A stretch of 64,000 bases of DNA, taken from Triticum aestivum. Its lineage: Eukaryota > Streptophyta > Magnoliopsida > Poales > Poaceae. The stretch spans positions 847,641,644-847,705,643 of the forward strand of contig NC_057801.1 in the NCBI RefSeq assembly GCF_018294505.1, read 5' to 3'. Shown in pieces: positions 11,913 through 22,246 of this stretch; positions within the stretch are counted from its first letter, which is position 1, and each line of letters opens with the position of its first letter. The notes below the pieces were generated by a model. The model ran no database searches. It was not told where the DNA came from and saw only the letters and a list, made by a program, of their open reading frames with translations. The translations under genes were made by a program, and so were the position numbers.

Positions 11913-12058
11913 NNNNNNNNNNNNNNNNNNNNNNNNNNNNNNNNNNNNNNNNNNNNNNNNNNNNNNNNNNNNNNNNNNNNNNNNNNNNNNNNNNNNNNNN
12001 NNNNNNNNNNNNNNNNNNNNNNNNNNNNNNNNNNNNNNNNNNNNNNNNNNNNNNNNNN
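11913..12058. other. Assembly gap (146 N)
   Basis: A run of undetermined bases. It lies between duplication blocks A and B, which matters when judging whether the duplication is real. Confidence 1.
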
Positions 12059-12269
12059 GTTCAGGGACCAATAGCGGCGGGGCTGCGATTTCGGGGGAGA
12101 GAGAGGAGGGGTCGGAAGCAGAAAGACTGAAAGAGGAGCATGTGCGGAAGACGGGAGCAAGCGCACAGGTGCGTGTCGAGACTGTCGATTTGCTAGTAAA
12201 GAATAAAAATACGACGGAACATATTCTGACAACCAGGACCCACAACACCCAAGTGTTTGTTTGTTTGTG

Positions 12270-12840
12270 CAGGTGCATATATTGGGGACTTGCGTGTTCC
12301 TCCTACTGGATTGATACCTTGGTTCTTAACTGAGGGAAATACTTATCTCTACTTTGCCGTATCATCATTTCCTCTTCAAGGGAAAAACCAACACAAACTC
12401 AAGAAGTAGCAGCACCCAACACGATAAAGGGGTTGTCAATCCCTTCACGGTCACTTGCAAGAGTGAGATATGATAGGGATAGATATAATTGCTAACTAAA
12501 ATATAAAATAATATAAAAGTAAATAAATTGCAGCAAGGTATTTTTTTGATATTTGATTTTATATATCCGAAAATAAATGATTATAACAAACCCGGGGCCA
12601 TAGGGTTCACTACAAGCTTCTCTATGAAAAAAAACATTCGGTGTGTGAACAAATTACTGTTGAGCAATTGATAGAAAAGCGCATAGTTATGATGATATCT
12701 AAGGCAATGATCATGAATATAGGCATCACGTCCGTGACAAATAGAATGAAACGATTCTGCATCTACTAATATTACTCCACACATCGACTGTCTCCCGCCT
12801 GCATCTAGAGTATTGAGTTCAAGAGAACAGAGTAACGTTG
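12270..12840. repeat. Gypsy LTR relic, Sabrina-like (block B)
   Basis: From 12368 on this is the copy of 1-470. It also contains a longer left part (GGGGACTTGCGTGTTCC.., CTACTGGATTGATACC, CTGAGGGAAATACTTAT) that is common in Triticeae Gypsy elements and runs smoothly into the duplicated block. Block A therefore very likely continues to the left of the window. Confidence 0.55.
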
Positions 12841-13266
12841 TTTACTCCGTTGCTGCTTGCACTTTGCGAGATTCTCCTGAGAAAGAGAAACACCCTATGC
12901 ACAGACTATGAGAATATTTTAATCTTCAGTGGTACTTTTGTCTTCGATATATGCTTTGAACAAAAAATTTGCCACTATTAATTAAACCATGTTCCTGCTC
13001 GACCTCCAAAAGATACCAAACTCCAATGGAAGTTTCCTAGCTCATTAGTTAAGTGGTACCTCCATCAACCTATGTACCAAATGCAGCCAAGCGGACCATT
13101 TATCCCCAATAAGATCCCTCGTGAACTGGATGTTTAAGGGAGCCATCCCCAAAATTTTACACACAAGCATCCTTACACTGCTCAATATCATACATAGTCT
13201 AATATTGTAATGCTAAATGCGCATCCCCCAGTCAGATATCCTTCCGAAAACAAATGATTGATTCAT

Positions 13267-13477
13267 GATGGTGTACACATGAGAGCTTGAACATGGGTGG
13301 ACTATAATCATCTACCATGGAATCATGTTGAATGTGGAGCTCAGTTCCGATGGAAGAGTTCACTCAGTGCTCATTCTAGGGCTACGATATAAGTCGACAG
13401 AGAGTCGAAGTCTCTTCAGCGGGAAAAGCGAGTCACATATTGTTCGAGCGGGAAAAGCGAGTCACATTATTTTGATC
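13267..13477 (+). repeat. Fragment of a gag-less LTR element interior (block B)
   Basis: Block B copy of the fragment at 900-1110, related to the interior of the LTR element at 51866-54516. Confidence 0.6.
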
Positions 13478-14949
13478 AATAATGTATCGATGCCTATAAA
13501 TTTGTTAGCACATTGCATTCCCTAGAAAAAGAGGTCACATTGCAGGTGAAGTAGATTTCAATTATTTTCCAATTGTTGCAGGCCATTATTTCTTACATAC
13601 AAAATATGGTATACATTATATGTGCAATAAGAAAAACTCTATACTTGTGAAATTTGATATGCATTGTATTCATAGGTGTAATCAAAAATAAAATAAAATA
13701 AAAGCCAGTGGCAATGCACGGGCGTTCTACTAGTAACTATATATGTTACAAATCCAACTACTACACCCTCACATCAATCCATTGATATGTCAGAGCTTAT
13801 CGGAATTGTAGCTACAGTACAGGACTCAGGAAAAACCAGGGATATAGTCAAAAGATAGCAGAAATAACAAATAACAGCAGGGAGACATTCAGATTCGTCC
13901 CAATTACATTTGGCTCAACAGCAAATTGAAAAGGAACCATGTTCCTTAAATAACATGCTCCAGCATCTAACTTTTTGGGTCCAGCTGGCGTGTCGCTGAT
14001 GCGTCGAGCTACGAGGGTCGCCGTACGATCATAATGTCCACCCGGGTCCGCTGAATCGTGCTTCCCTGCACCTCGCCCTTGTGCTTCGTCTTTAATTCGC
14101 TGGCTTCTACCCCGTGCTCTGCATGGAATAACGAGTGAGCTTTCTAGGCAAGATAACTCGCTCCACAGACCATGGTGCCTTGCTGCATTTCCATGAGCAT
14201 TTCCCGGCCGGAGCCTTCAGGAAGGAACATGGCACGCATGTGTCGTCGTCGCCCAAAGCATATTAGGAGTAAACCACGCTTCGGTGTGATGACCAGCATG
14301 CGTTCGCGTGCGTTTGTGTGCATGCGTTTGTATCATAGTGGTGGAAGTGTTTGTGCTCGCGTTCCCTGTCACCACATGGGACTAGCTCCAGTCAATGGCC
14401 ATTGAGCACAATGATGCTCTTGGATGCATGTAGCTAGTACTTAAGAAGATATGCATGCAGGAATGAGTTGTTAACCGGTAGTGCAGGTCCAGAGAGATTC
14501 TAGGAGGGATGGGGTCATCGGTGCGTGATCAGTAGCCAGTGTGGCAACTAGATCGTTTGTGAGTGCACCTCAGCATAAAAGGCCCGTCCTTGTACGTGGT
14601 GTGGTAAGAGTTTGCGCTCGAGGAGAAAAACACCGCCGTTCGGCGGCGTGGCGCTGTTCTTCTTCTTTCGTCATGTATGCTCCTCTTGTTCTTCCACCTC
14701 TGTATGTCTGAGTGTGCGTGAGAGAGAGAGGTTCATCCGGTACTGTTCATGTCGCCGGAGGCTACTCAGCTTTCGTTGCCGGACTGGGTTTGTCACAACA
14801 AAGCAGAGGAGCAGGGGCTGTCACCTGCGTTCATGAAGGAGGTGAGAGGGACAGAATCCACACCGAAGCCTCCATGGCGCCGCATGGTACCACCACAAAC
14901 TAAGCAACTCGGTACCGAAATTTACTGTCCATCCCTCCGTTACTTCTTA

Positions 14950-15204
14950 CTCCCTCAGTTTTTTTACACTACATATTAGATTTGACTAAAGTCAAACTTC
15001 ATAAATTTTGACTAAGTTTATATTTCACAATATAAACATTTACCATAACAAATCTATATGATGTGAAAGTACATTTAGCGATGAATCTAATGGTATTCAT
15101 TTATTATTATATATGTTAATATTTTTGTTTATAAATTTTGTCAATATTTGCAAAATTTGACTTTGACCAAAGCTAATACGCGGACTAAATAAAAATGAAG
15201 GGGG
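14950..15204. mobile_element. Stowaway-like MITE (block B)
   Basis: Block B copy of the MITE at 2583-2837, with TA at both edges. It is in the same position as in block A, so it inserted before the duplication. Confidence 0.7.
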
Positions 15205-15293
15205 TACTTGCGTCTTGGGGTTAAAGTACACCGTCACACTAAAGTTGTCTGCAGGTGAGTACTTGGTGGGGCGCGCCCAGCTAGAATCTTAGG

Positions 15294-15458
15294 CAGTGGC
15301 GGCTCCAGGAATTTGCAACCGGGTATTCATGTGTATTCATTTTATCAAAATCATTGCTATTTTTCAAAAAATGTCACTCTTTGACAAAATCAACACTGTT
15401 TTGTAAAAATCATGGGTATTCACATGAAGACCCAAGAGTACCCCTAGTGCCGCCCCTA
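15294..15458. mobile_element. hAT-type MITE (block B)
   Basis: Block B copy of 2927-3091 with the same imperfect inverted ends and flanking octamers. Confidence 0.65.
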
Positions 15459-15553
15459 ATTTTAGGTTTAATTTGATCGGATCACATTCAATGGGGCACA
15501 ATCTAGAGTATCTCCCAAATTTATATCAGCATAGATATGGACATATATAGTAT

Positions 15554-15554
<1 letters not shown>

Positions 15555-15624
<70 letters not shown>
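15555..15624 (+). repeat. (TAA)n microsatellite, block B
   Basis: Three TAA units longer than in block A. Confidence 0.95.
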
Positions 15625-15786
15625 GGGATAGAACCAATCTGTACAAATTAAGGGCAGTGATAAGGTCAGATCTTCTCAATCTAATTTGAGTGAACAGGGA
15701 ATAAAAGCAGTGTTATTTTCGATTTTATTTGAGTGAATCGGGAGGAAAAGGAGTGACCTAGGAGTAAATCCTCTCTAAGATACAAG

Positions 15787-15797
15787 TCTATATATAG
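15787..15797 (+). promoter_or_regulatory. TATA box of the DEFL pseudogene, block B
   Basis: TCTATATATAG, same place relative to the start codon as in block A. Confidence 0.6.
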
Positions 15798-15853
15798 AGA
15801 AAACAACCTGTATTCTTCTGGACGCCCAAACAGAAACGAGAAGTTTGCCTCTG

Positions 15854-16227
15854 ATGGAGGGCAAAAATATTCTTCTTTGCTTTATGGTGCTTTTGCTGCT
15901 AGGAAATTCATCTCATGCGGGTACAAAATCATTCTCCCTGACCTTATATATGTCTCCTTTCACATGACAACTAGAGTAGAGTAATAATTGTCAGCCGAAT
16001 TGCATGGATTCCTTTAGATCCTTCTCAATTTGTACTTCTTTTAACAATGTGCATTCTTTTCTGCAGAGTGTGAACTGCACGTTGCTTTTACAGGCCCTGC
16101 ATGCATCGCATTGACTTGCCAATATGCATGCCAAAGTTCCTGGTGAGATCACACCAAGCAAGCTTATTGTGTGTCTGTTAATGTTGCCACATGGAACTGT
16201 AGTTGCAACGTATGTAAGTGGAGTTGA
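15854..16227 (+). pseudogene. Defensin-like (DEFL) small secreted peptide, nonsense copy B
   Basis: Exon 1 is 15854-15920, the intron 15921-16066 and exon 2 16067-16227. It has the same signal peptide and cysteine pattern as copy A and the same premature TGA at 16144-16146 in place of a glycine codon. No further break is visible: the frame after the stop is open to the natural TGA at 16225-16227. The shared nonsense change shows both copies descend from one already broken gene. Confidence 0.8.
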
Positions 16228-16555
16228 GCTAGTCCATCATGTCAAACAATGGACAATTATGTGCCTGTGAGAATGTCTATTGAGCACCAATTTTGAGTGT
16301 ACCTGTGATTTGATTTGATTTTGTCATATGTAATCTCAGGTTTAGTGATTGTGCGTCTGTATGGCTCTCTTTCGTAAGTCTAGACATAACCATATGTAAC
16401 ATGAATGAACCAAGTGTTAGAAATAATGGGCTTGGCCCACATACATTTTCTGAAATTCCTGAAGTATATCTCAAAGTCCCATGTATAAATGACTAATGGA
16501 GGTGCAATCTTTTTTCTGACCACGGAAGTGGAAGAGCACAAAGATCATTGGTAAT

Positions 16556-16559
<4 letters not shown>

Positions 16560-16607
<48 letters not shown>
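16560..16607 (+). repeat. (GA)n microsatellite, block B
   Basis: GA run, two units shorter than in block A. Confidence 0.95.
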
Positions 16608-16608
<1 letters not shown>

Positions 16609-17639
16609 ACCACATGTGTGTTCTTGCCTCGTCAGTATGGCGCCGGCGTCCGACATGCACATGAATGGTTCGCCGAAACTCAGTCCATGGCCTTGCAGGA
16701 GGTCAACTTCCTTTTGGGGTTATTATTACCACACTATACCGCGTTGCTCCACCCATATATACAACTTACCGGCCACAAGCAAAGACACACCGAAACAAGC
16801 TAGGATTTTACCTCATGTAGTAACTTGCATAGTATACCCCATCTCGAATGCTGACATGTACCGGCGAGCGGGAGAGCGTGTCTCCAGAAACTCCCGTCCT
16901 GCTAATCCTGCACTGGGGAGGATGAATTAGCCTTTTCGCAACTGCTACGTGCGACTGCTTAAGTTCGTCAGCACGGGTCATCTTCCATTCAAGTTGGATG
17001 CCGTTGCGTACAGACATTTGCAACACAGTCTACTTTGACCAGTCACCAACGCCATCATCATCAACATAGCTTCTGCAGCAACCATGGCTACAAATGAACA
17101 ATACATGCATCATGATTTGATCATCTCTGTAACTATGTTTGTTGTCGCCTGTGTGATACTGTTGTTTTCTCTTCATCTAGTATGCTAGAGCTATTCATGT
17201 TAATTACTATACTATCCGTGAATTATTTCCTGGAATTAATAATAAAATTTTCTAGTTAGAGAACAATCCAAAAACCAAATTGTAGGAAATTTCCTAAGAT
17301 ATCTATTGCTCGATTTTTTGATACATCAAGGTCGGATAAGTTAATAGGTGTGCACTTAAGAGGTGCCAAGTGATTTCCCCACTCTGGATTATTGCTCTGA
17401 AAGTTACCACGTAGCACTAGCATGCCATAGTGAATCTCTGATGAAGATTAGACAAAAATCATTCTGTAGTTGAAAAAGCTCATGACATACAATACATTCT
17501 AAAGGAACTCGAACTCTGATTTACATGACAAATCCGTGGCTTGGTGCATGCTACAAAGCTCCCTCCTTCATGGGGGAGTGTTGCCACTCTATACCATAGG
17601 AGACATGATAATCCAGTTGAAATCTGATAGCTTCTATTG

Positions 17640-18270
17640 ATGTCGAGGAGAAAGATCGGGCTAAAAACAGTACTGAGAAAGGAGACGAGGTTCAACCTAC
17701 CGACAATATGGTGCAGAGATACCCACAAAATAGGAACACAGAGAAGAACATGCCTATTCTCAATAAGCCTGTCAAGACTACTACCTTCAAGAAGAAGAAG
17801 ATGAACAAGGTTGAGCTAGAGTTCTATGTCTGTAAACTGCTTGGACACTTTCCCAAGGAAGGCCTAAAATGTGTAGACAGCAGAGAGAAAATGGGCTCAT
17901 AGCACGTCAACATGGCGACTGATAGAAATACTAATGGGTATGATAATTTACCTATTGCTTTTTCAGCATTTCAATAATCATGTTGGTGGACTGATTCACG
18001 TGCTAGCATTCGTCGATGTCTCTTTGTTAAGTTCTTATCAGGTTGCAAGGTTTTTTTTGTCCCAATGGGTAATTGATAGATGCTTATGTTCGTCACATTG
18101 GCACGGTGGATCTAAAGTTCACTTTGGTGAAGATCATGCAGCCAAAGAATGTGAAATATCTCCCTGCTATGGACACAAATCTAGTTAGTGGCTCCCTTCT
18201 ATTTAGAGATGGGTTCAAGGTAGTTTTAGAACCAAATCTAAACCTACCTATACTATTAGAGACTCCCTAG
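17640..18270 (+). pseudogene. Copia gag-protease relic
   Basis: The gag end (KVELEFYVCKLLGHFPKEG) is followed from about 18073 by a frame reading VRHIGTVDLKFTLVKIM..NVKYLPAMDTNLVSGSLLF.DGFKVVLE. This is the stretch just after the protease in Ty1-Copia polyproteins (..VPSINKNLVSGSLL-type). The protease active-site part itself is not readable, and frame breaks lie between the pieces. No LTRs were found. It starts inside block B and shows what once followed the block A edge. Confidence 0.6.
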
Positions 18271-18514
18271 AAGTTCCAACTATTATTTTAAAGTTAGAGC
18301 GGTTCATCTGGTGGGACTGGGTTATTATGGTGTAGATTAACCTAAAACCTTAGAATTTATCATGTTACATTATTTCTGCAAGAAAAAAACACGACTTGGC
18401 CCAAACTACATGTAATTCATGAAGAACAAAATATCAATAGTTGATCCATATTAACGATTACCAAATTCATGAAAAAATACCTAGAAAATAAATATTTCAC
18501 AAGATTTCTTTAAG
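18271..18514. other. AT-rich spacer, no gene seen
   Basis: No frame or repeat structure of note. Confidence 0.5.
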
Positions 18515-18604
18515 AAAGGATGTTAAATGGATGCCACCCTAAAGATAGAATCATTTTTAAAAAGGATGTTAAATGGATATCATCTTAAAGATAGAACCAT
18601 TAAA
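18515..18604 (+). repeat. 46-bp tandem duplication
   Basis: AAAGGATGTTAAATGGAT..CTTAAAGATAGAA.CATT occurs twice in tandem with a few differences, just upstream of the DEFL inverted repeat. Confidence 0.75.
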
Positions 18605-18758
18605 GAAAATTATGGCATTGATATGCTTAGTTTGTCTAGTCTTAATTGAGTTAGATAGGGAGTAAATGTTCTCTAGCTAAAATTCTGTATATAAATGTAT
18701 AATCAGATAAGCTTCTGTACACCCAAACAGAGAGGAGAAGAACTTTTTGTCTAGTCAG

Positions 18759-18825
18759 ATGGAACGGAAGGTGATTCTTCTTTGCCTCATGGTAATTGTG
18801 CAGCTCATGGTTCAGGAGTATGTAG
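18759..18825 (+). pseudogene. DEFL exon 1 relic, left arm
   Basis: ATG opens a frame MERKVILLCLMVIVQL that matches the DEFL signal peptide, then diverges from the family (no GNS.HA ending, no donor in the conserved phase). There is no exon 2 downstream. A TATA motif (TATATAAATG) lies about 70 bp upstream. It is a gene fragment, not a working gene. Confidence 0.6.
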
Positions 18826-18848
18826 GGAAAGGGAGATCGATTTCCTAC

Positions 18849-18915
18849 CAACATGAATGGAGTTTCCGAGCTGCACGATCACCATCAGGCAAAGAAGAAT
18901 CGCCTTCCCTTCCAT
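18849..18915 (-). pseudogene. DEFL orphan exon 1, right arm
   Basis: On the minus strand, 67 nt from ATG to a GT donor (G/GTAGGA) encode MEGKAILLCLMVIVQLGNSI.., exactly the exon length and intron phase of the other DEFL genes. A TATA motif (CTATATATAAAG) lies upstream at the usual distance. No exon 2 follows: beyond the loop the sequence turns back into the left arm. It is a well-formed but orphan exon, probably left by an inverted duplication that lost the second exons. Confidence 0.65.
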
Positions 18916-19051
18916 CTGACTAGAGACAAAATTCTTCTTCTCCTCTCTGTTTGGTTATACAGAAGCTTACCTGATTATATCTTTATATATAGATTTGTAG
19001 CTAGAGAATATTTACTACCCCTATCGCACTCAATTAAGACCGGACAGATGT

Positions 19052-19917
19052 GTCATTCATGCTCTGGATCCGGACATGTCCGCCCCTGGGTCGATAGGCA
19101 TAGACAGGGCTATCTTTGGCTAGCTGGTAGTCGATGGTGGTGTGATCGGCTGATGGTGTTAGTCTGTGTGGTGACCACTCCGGCTAGTGGTGGCCTCGCT
19201 ATGGGTTGCGATGGCCAGCGAAAGATCTTTGCGGAGATTACTCTCTTCAGATCCGCTGGTTTCCTTCGGCTATGAGATGCAATCTATGGAGATTGGCTTG
19301 ACGTAGATGATATGGTTGTACATCGGTGGCGGTCAGTTTTTTAGTCCATCTCATCCACCTGCTATTTTCGTGGTAAAGCGGTGGCTACAACATATGATTA
19401 ACTCTGATGGTGGTGCTTGTCCAGTACCCGGTCTCGAGCTCCCAGGTGAAAACCTATGTATGACACGAGTGATCATACATGAAAATGGTGATGTTTTTTG
19501 CATCATTCTCTCGTTGAATGCATTGCTCGAATGTGCTTAGACTGGTTCTTCAGGGTGAAAATCTAGAGTCTGACTTTTGGTGGCTAGATTCGGTGACGGC
19601 AGTGCTCGAGTATCGCTCCCTTCATGAAGGTGTTGTTGTTGAAGAACCCCGTTGTCCTTATGTTGTCATGACTTGGTTGGTGCGGATATGGCCATTGTCA
19701 TAGTTTGTCGAGTGCCGATTTCTTCGCTTCATGTTCTTTCCTTGCTTATGCATAGTTTTGGTCGTATATGACTTTGCTATTTGGCGGCGGGTTTTCGTGT
19801 GTGTGTGGGTGTTGGCTGTGTGCGTCCTTGTTTTGCAGAGACCGGGTATGTGCTCATTATGTCTGTATCAACTTGATGCTTAATTTTGAGTGAATAAAAT
19901 CCAGCGTTTGTCGAAAA
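19052..19917 (+). mobile_element. LINE 3' end relic
   Basis: The right end has GCAGAGACCGGGT, then TTGATGCTTAATTTTGAGTGAATAAAATCC and a short A tail (CGAAAAAA), as in cereal LINE 3' untranslated regions. The body has CTCTTCAGATCCG and AGGTGAAAACCTA-type motifs also seen in the retroposon at 9110-10377. The left edge is uncertain and I found no target duplication. No reverse transcriptase frame is visible. Confidence 0.5.
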
Positions 19918-20189
19918 AAGCACCTAAGGGAAGGAACATGAAGAATCAATGGACATGCTAAAAAAGGGGTAATTATCCCTGGATCATGGCAAGTGTTGGT
20001 TCATAGTGTCCTCACTTAGACACAACGTCGGTGCCAGAGAGGTCAGGTGTGAAGGTAGGTTTCGGTGGTAAGGGAAGAGTAGCACAGAATAAGAACGGCG
20101 ATAAGCACAGAATAAGTCCGATTCAACTGAGAAATTGGTTAGGTGCGCCGTCTGAGGTGTGGGCTTCTATCTTAAACCTGGGAATGGTT

Positions 20190-20345
20190 TGGATTGAAAC
20201 CTTAGTTTCAGTTCGGTTTTCCTACAAAACTGCCTTTGGATTGGATTGAATGGGCTGAGCCCCTAACGTAATCAGGTGTGGTCTGGGTTTTGCGTATTAC
20301 TGGATTAGTTTGGTTCGGTTTGGACACAAGCAAATTGGTTTCAGA
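20190..20345 (+). repeat. TTTGG-rich degenerate repeat, first tract
   Basis: An irregular run of GTTTGG, GGTTTGGA and GGATTGGATTG motifs. A similar tract is at 21290-21465. I cannot assign it to a known element. Confidence 0.45.
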
Positions 20346-21289
20346 CTGTCTCAACCCATGGTCAAAAACCAAATCCAGCGGCCAAACTGTACGAGACCAG
20401 CTCTTCCACACACGGAGGACATCCACACGACCACAGTCCTTGATGGCGCATCGTCACAAGCTCTCCGTTGAGAAGAAGGCTACACAGGCAGACAGAGAGT
20501 TCTCCATGGTGCTCTACACACTGAATAACGTGACAAAATGATGGCAGCCGATCAGCCACAACCCCATCCACGGCAAGAAGCCAATAATGCGTACATGTAA
20601 TCAATTAGGGGAAGAAAAACAGAGCCGTCACTCCATACACGTGGCAATGGCGTGCTATGGTTGTGCTCGACCACGGAGAAAAAGAGGAGGATAAGAAATC
20701 ACAGTCGGGGAGCAGGTGCTCCGGGAGCGACAGGAACAGTCCTCCGTCACGACCCTACACGCGCGACCATTAGCCAACACCAGAAGGTGGGGTGACGGCA
20801 GCCGGCAGCACGGTCACCCAGTCGCGCGGAGGCACAACACTAGGCACAAGGCGAGGAGGTGCCAGGCGTAGCGCATGGATGCTGTGAGTTTCACTTTTGT
20901 CCTGGTGTTCACACTGGGCAGAGGCAGAGGTTGCCGCCAACGCGTCCCGGGCGGTTGAAGCCCTTGGTGTCTGGGCGCAGCGCGGAGTGCGACGACAGCG
21001 GCGTCCATCCAGGAGCTCTACGAGATGAGTTCCTGACGGCACTGAATGACCCAACATGCATTGGAATGATGGACGTCGACGGCGCAGACGCGCAACTGCA
21101 GCGAGACAAGGAACTGCGCGAGGTCGGCTAAGCGACGCTCGACGTCACTAGCGGCGTGATGGCGCGTGAAATCGGCTGGTTCTACTTCTACCTCCCCGGT
21201 GCTGGGCTCGCTTACTCCGGTACAGGATTCTCACTAGATTACCAGTCAGTTAGACACGCATGTGCATATGGATTAGTCTATGGTTTGAA
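20346..21289. other. GC-rich interval between TTTGG tracts, unassigned
   Basis: It is GC-rich, unlike its surroundings. A plus-strand frame 20859-21131 ends ..ALRDEFLTALNDPTCIGMMDVDGADAQLQ.., which looks more protein-like than most here, and a minus-strand frame near 20870 starts MRYAWHLLALCLVLCL. I recognise neither. Flanked by similar TTTGG tracts on both sides, it may be host sequence carried by an unclassified element. Confidence 0.25.
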
Positions 21290-21465
21290 TCTGTGGATTC
21301 AATACAAAAATAGAAACGGTTTGGATTGGTTTGAGTGAAAAACTCATAGAGTTTGGTTTGGTCTGGACTCTAGCCAACAAAGTTTGGTTTGATTTGGTTT
21401 GGGTGATGGACATGCAGTCATATAGTTTGGGTTGGATTTAGTTTGGATTTCAAACTATTCCCAGG
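21290..21465 (+). repeat. TTTGG-rich degenerate repeat, second tract
   Basis: Repeated GGTTTGGATTGGTTTG and AGTTTGGTTTGATTTGG motifs, like the tract at 20190-20345. Confidence 0.45.
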
Positions 21466-22060
21466 TATGGATCCGGACCCGTGTTCTTCGCCTCGCTTTG
21501 ATGACATGTGGTGTTGTGTGGGGCTTGATTGTTACGGACATGTCGTCACGCTTCATTACATAAACATCGATCTCGTGTGGTTGTGTGCATGAGGGTCCGT
21601 TGCTGGAATCACCCGGCTACTTGATTACTCACCGCCGCTGGTCTACAAGGCTGCTCGTTACGCACTACTGTCGCTCCGAACAGAACAAGCGGCGTCTCAC
21701 TGCGCGAGGCGAACTGACTCTGGTTAAATTGCAAGGATGGTGGTGATCCGGAGCAAACAAACAATCAGCAGGAATCTAGACAGAGAAGATACAAACAAAC
21801 AATCCGCCCTTGATTTCCCCTATTGCTTCCTTTCCAACATTCCGACACCATTGCCTCGCGATGTTCAAACTTGGATCCTCCGGCCTACTCCATGGGTTGG
21901 CAGGACGACCGTTCTGGCCCCACGTGTCAGCATGCGTTGTGGACTAATATTTGGATAATTAAATCGACGAATTGCAACACAACGTGAACATGGGTCGGGA
22001 GCGAACAAAGCACACATGGGCCTATCGTTTGTGTTGCTCTAACCCGATCCGAGGAGACGA
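21466..22060. other. No gene recognised
   Basis: Mixed-composition flank of the Copia element. I see no supported feature in it. Confidence 0.5.
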
Positions 22061-22065
22061 CCCAG

Positions 22066-22229
22066 TAAGATTATGAAGCGTTCCTACTCCCTCGAAGGGA
22101 GCCGCGTGCGTATATATTGATAGGGCCGAAGGACTTGCCTTGGCGCACAAGGATGAGTACAAGAGTTTGAATACAATAGGAGATAGAGGAAGAGGTTGAG
22201 ATTACAATGCTAGATGATTTGTTCTAACA
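22066..22229 (-). repeat. 3' LTR of the Copia element
   Basis: 164 bp. Compared with the 5' LTR it lacks the outermost two bases: CCCAG is followed directly by TAAGATT rather than TGTAAGATT. Confidence 0.9.
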
Positions 22230-22244
22230 CCCTCCCTTAATCTC
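22230..22244 (-). promoter_or_regulatory. Polypurine tract of the Copia element
   Basis: On the minus strand GAGATTAAGGGAGGG directly abuts the 3' LTR. It primes plus-strand DNA synthesis. Confidence 0.85.
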
Positions 22245-22246
22245 AA

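Larger units (their letters stand above)
12368..17850 (+). repeat. Direct segmental duplication, block B
   Basis: Copy of block A (1-5478). Substitutions noted include G/A near 13252, G/T near 13293, T/C near 15273 (a GCGCGCC in B only) and C/A near 15662. The TAA run is 9 bases longer and the GA run 4 bases shorter. At its right edge a Copia frame continues intact (LLGHFPKEGLKCVDSREK), so B preserves the older arrangement. Confidence 0.95.
18639..19041. repeat. Inverted repeat of DEFL promoter plus exon 1
   Basis: Arm 1 (18639-18806) and arm 2 (18868-19041) are inverted copies about 170 bp long with a 61-bp loop. By eye they agree at roughly four bases in five. Each arm contains, in convergent orientation, the DEFL-type promoter (AGTAAAT.TTCTCTAGCTA, TATA motif, CCAAACAGAGAGGAGAAG) and the signal-peptide exon. 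A transcript crossing the locus would fold into a long hairpin. Confidence 0.85.

Noticed and set aside
11529..12278. 249-codon minus-strand frame and others crossing the N gap
   Set aside because: The frames depend on unknown bases being read as open; nothing on either side resembles a known protein.
20208..20604. Minus- and plus-strand frames of 72-87 codons
   Set aside because: They overlap each other on opposite strands in low-complexity TTTGG sequence with no motif.
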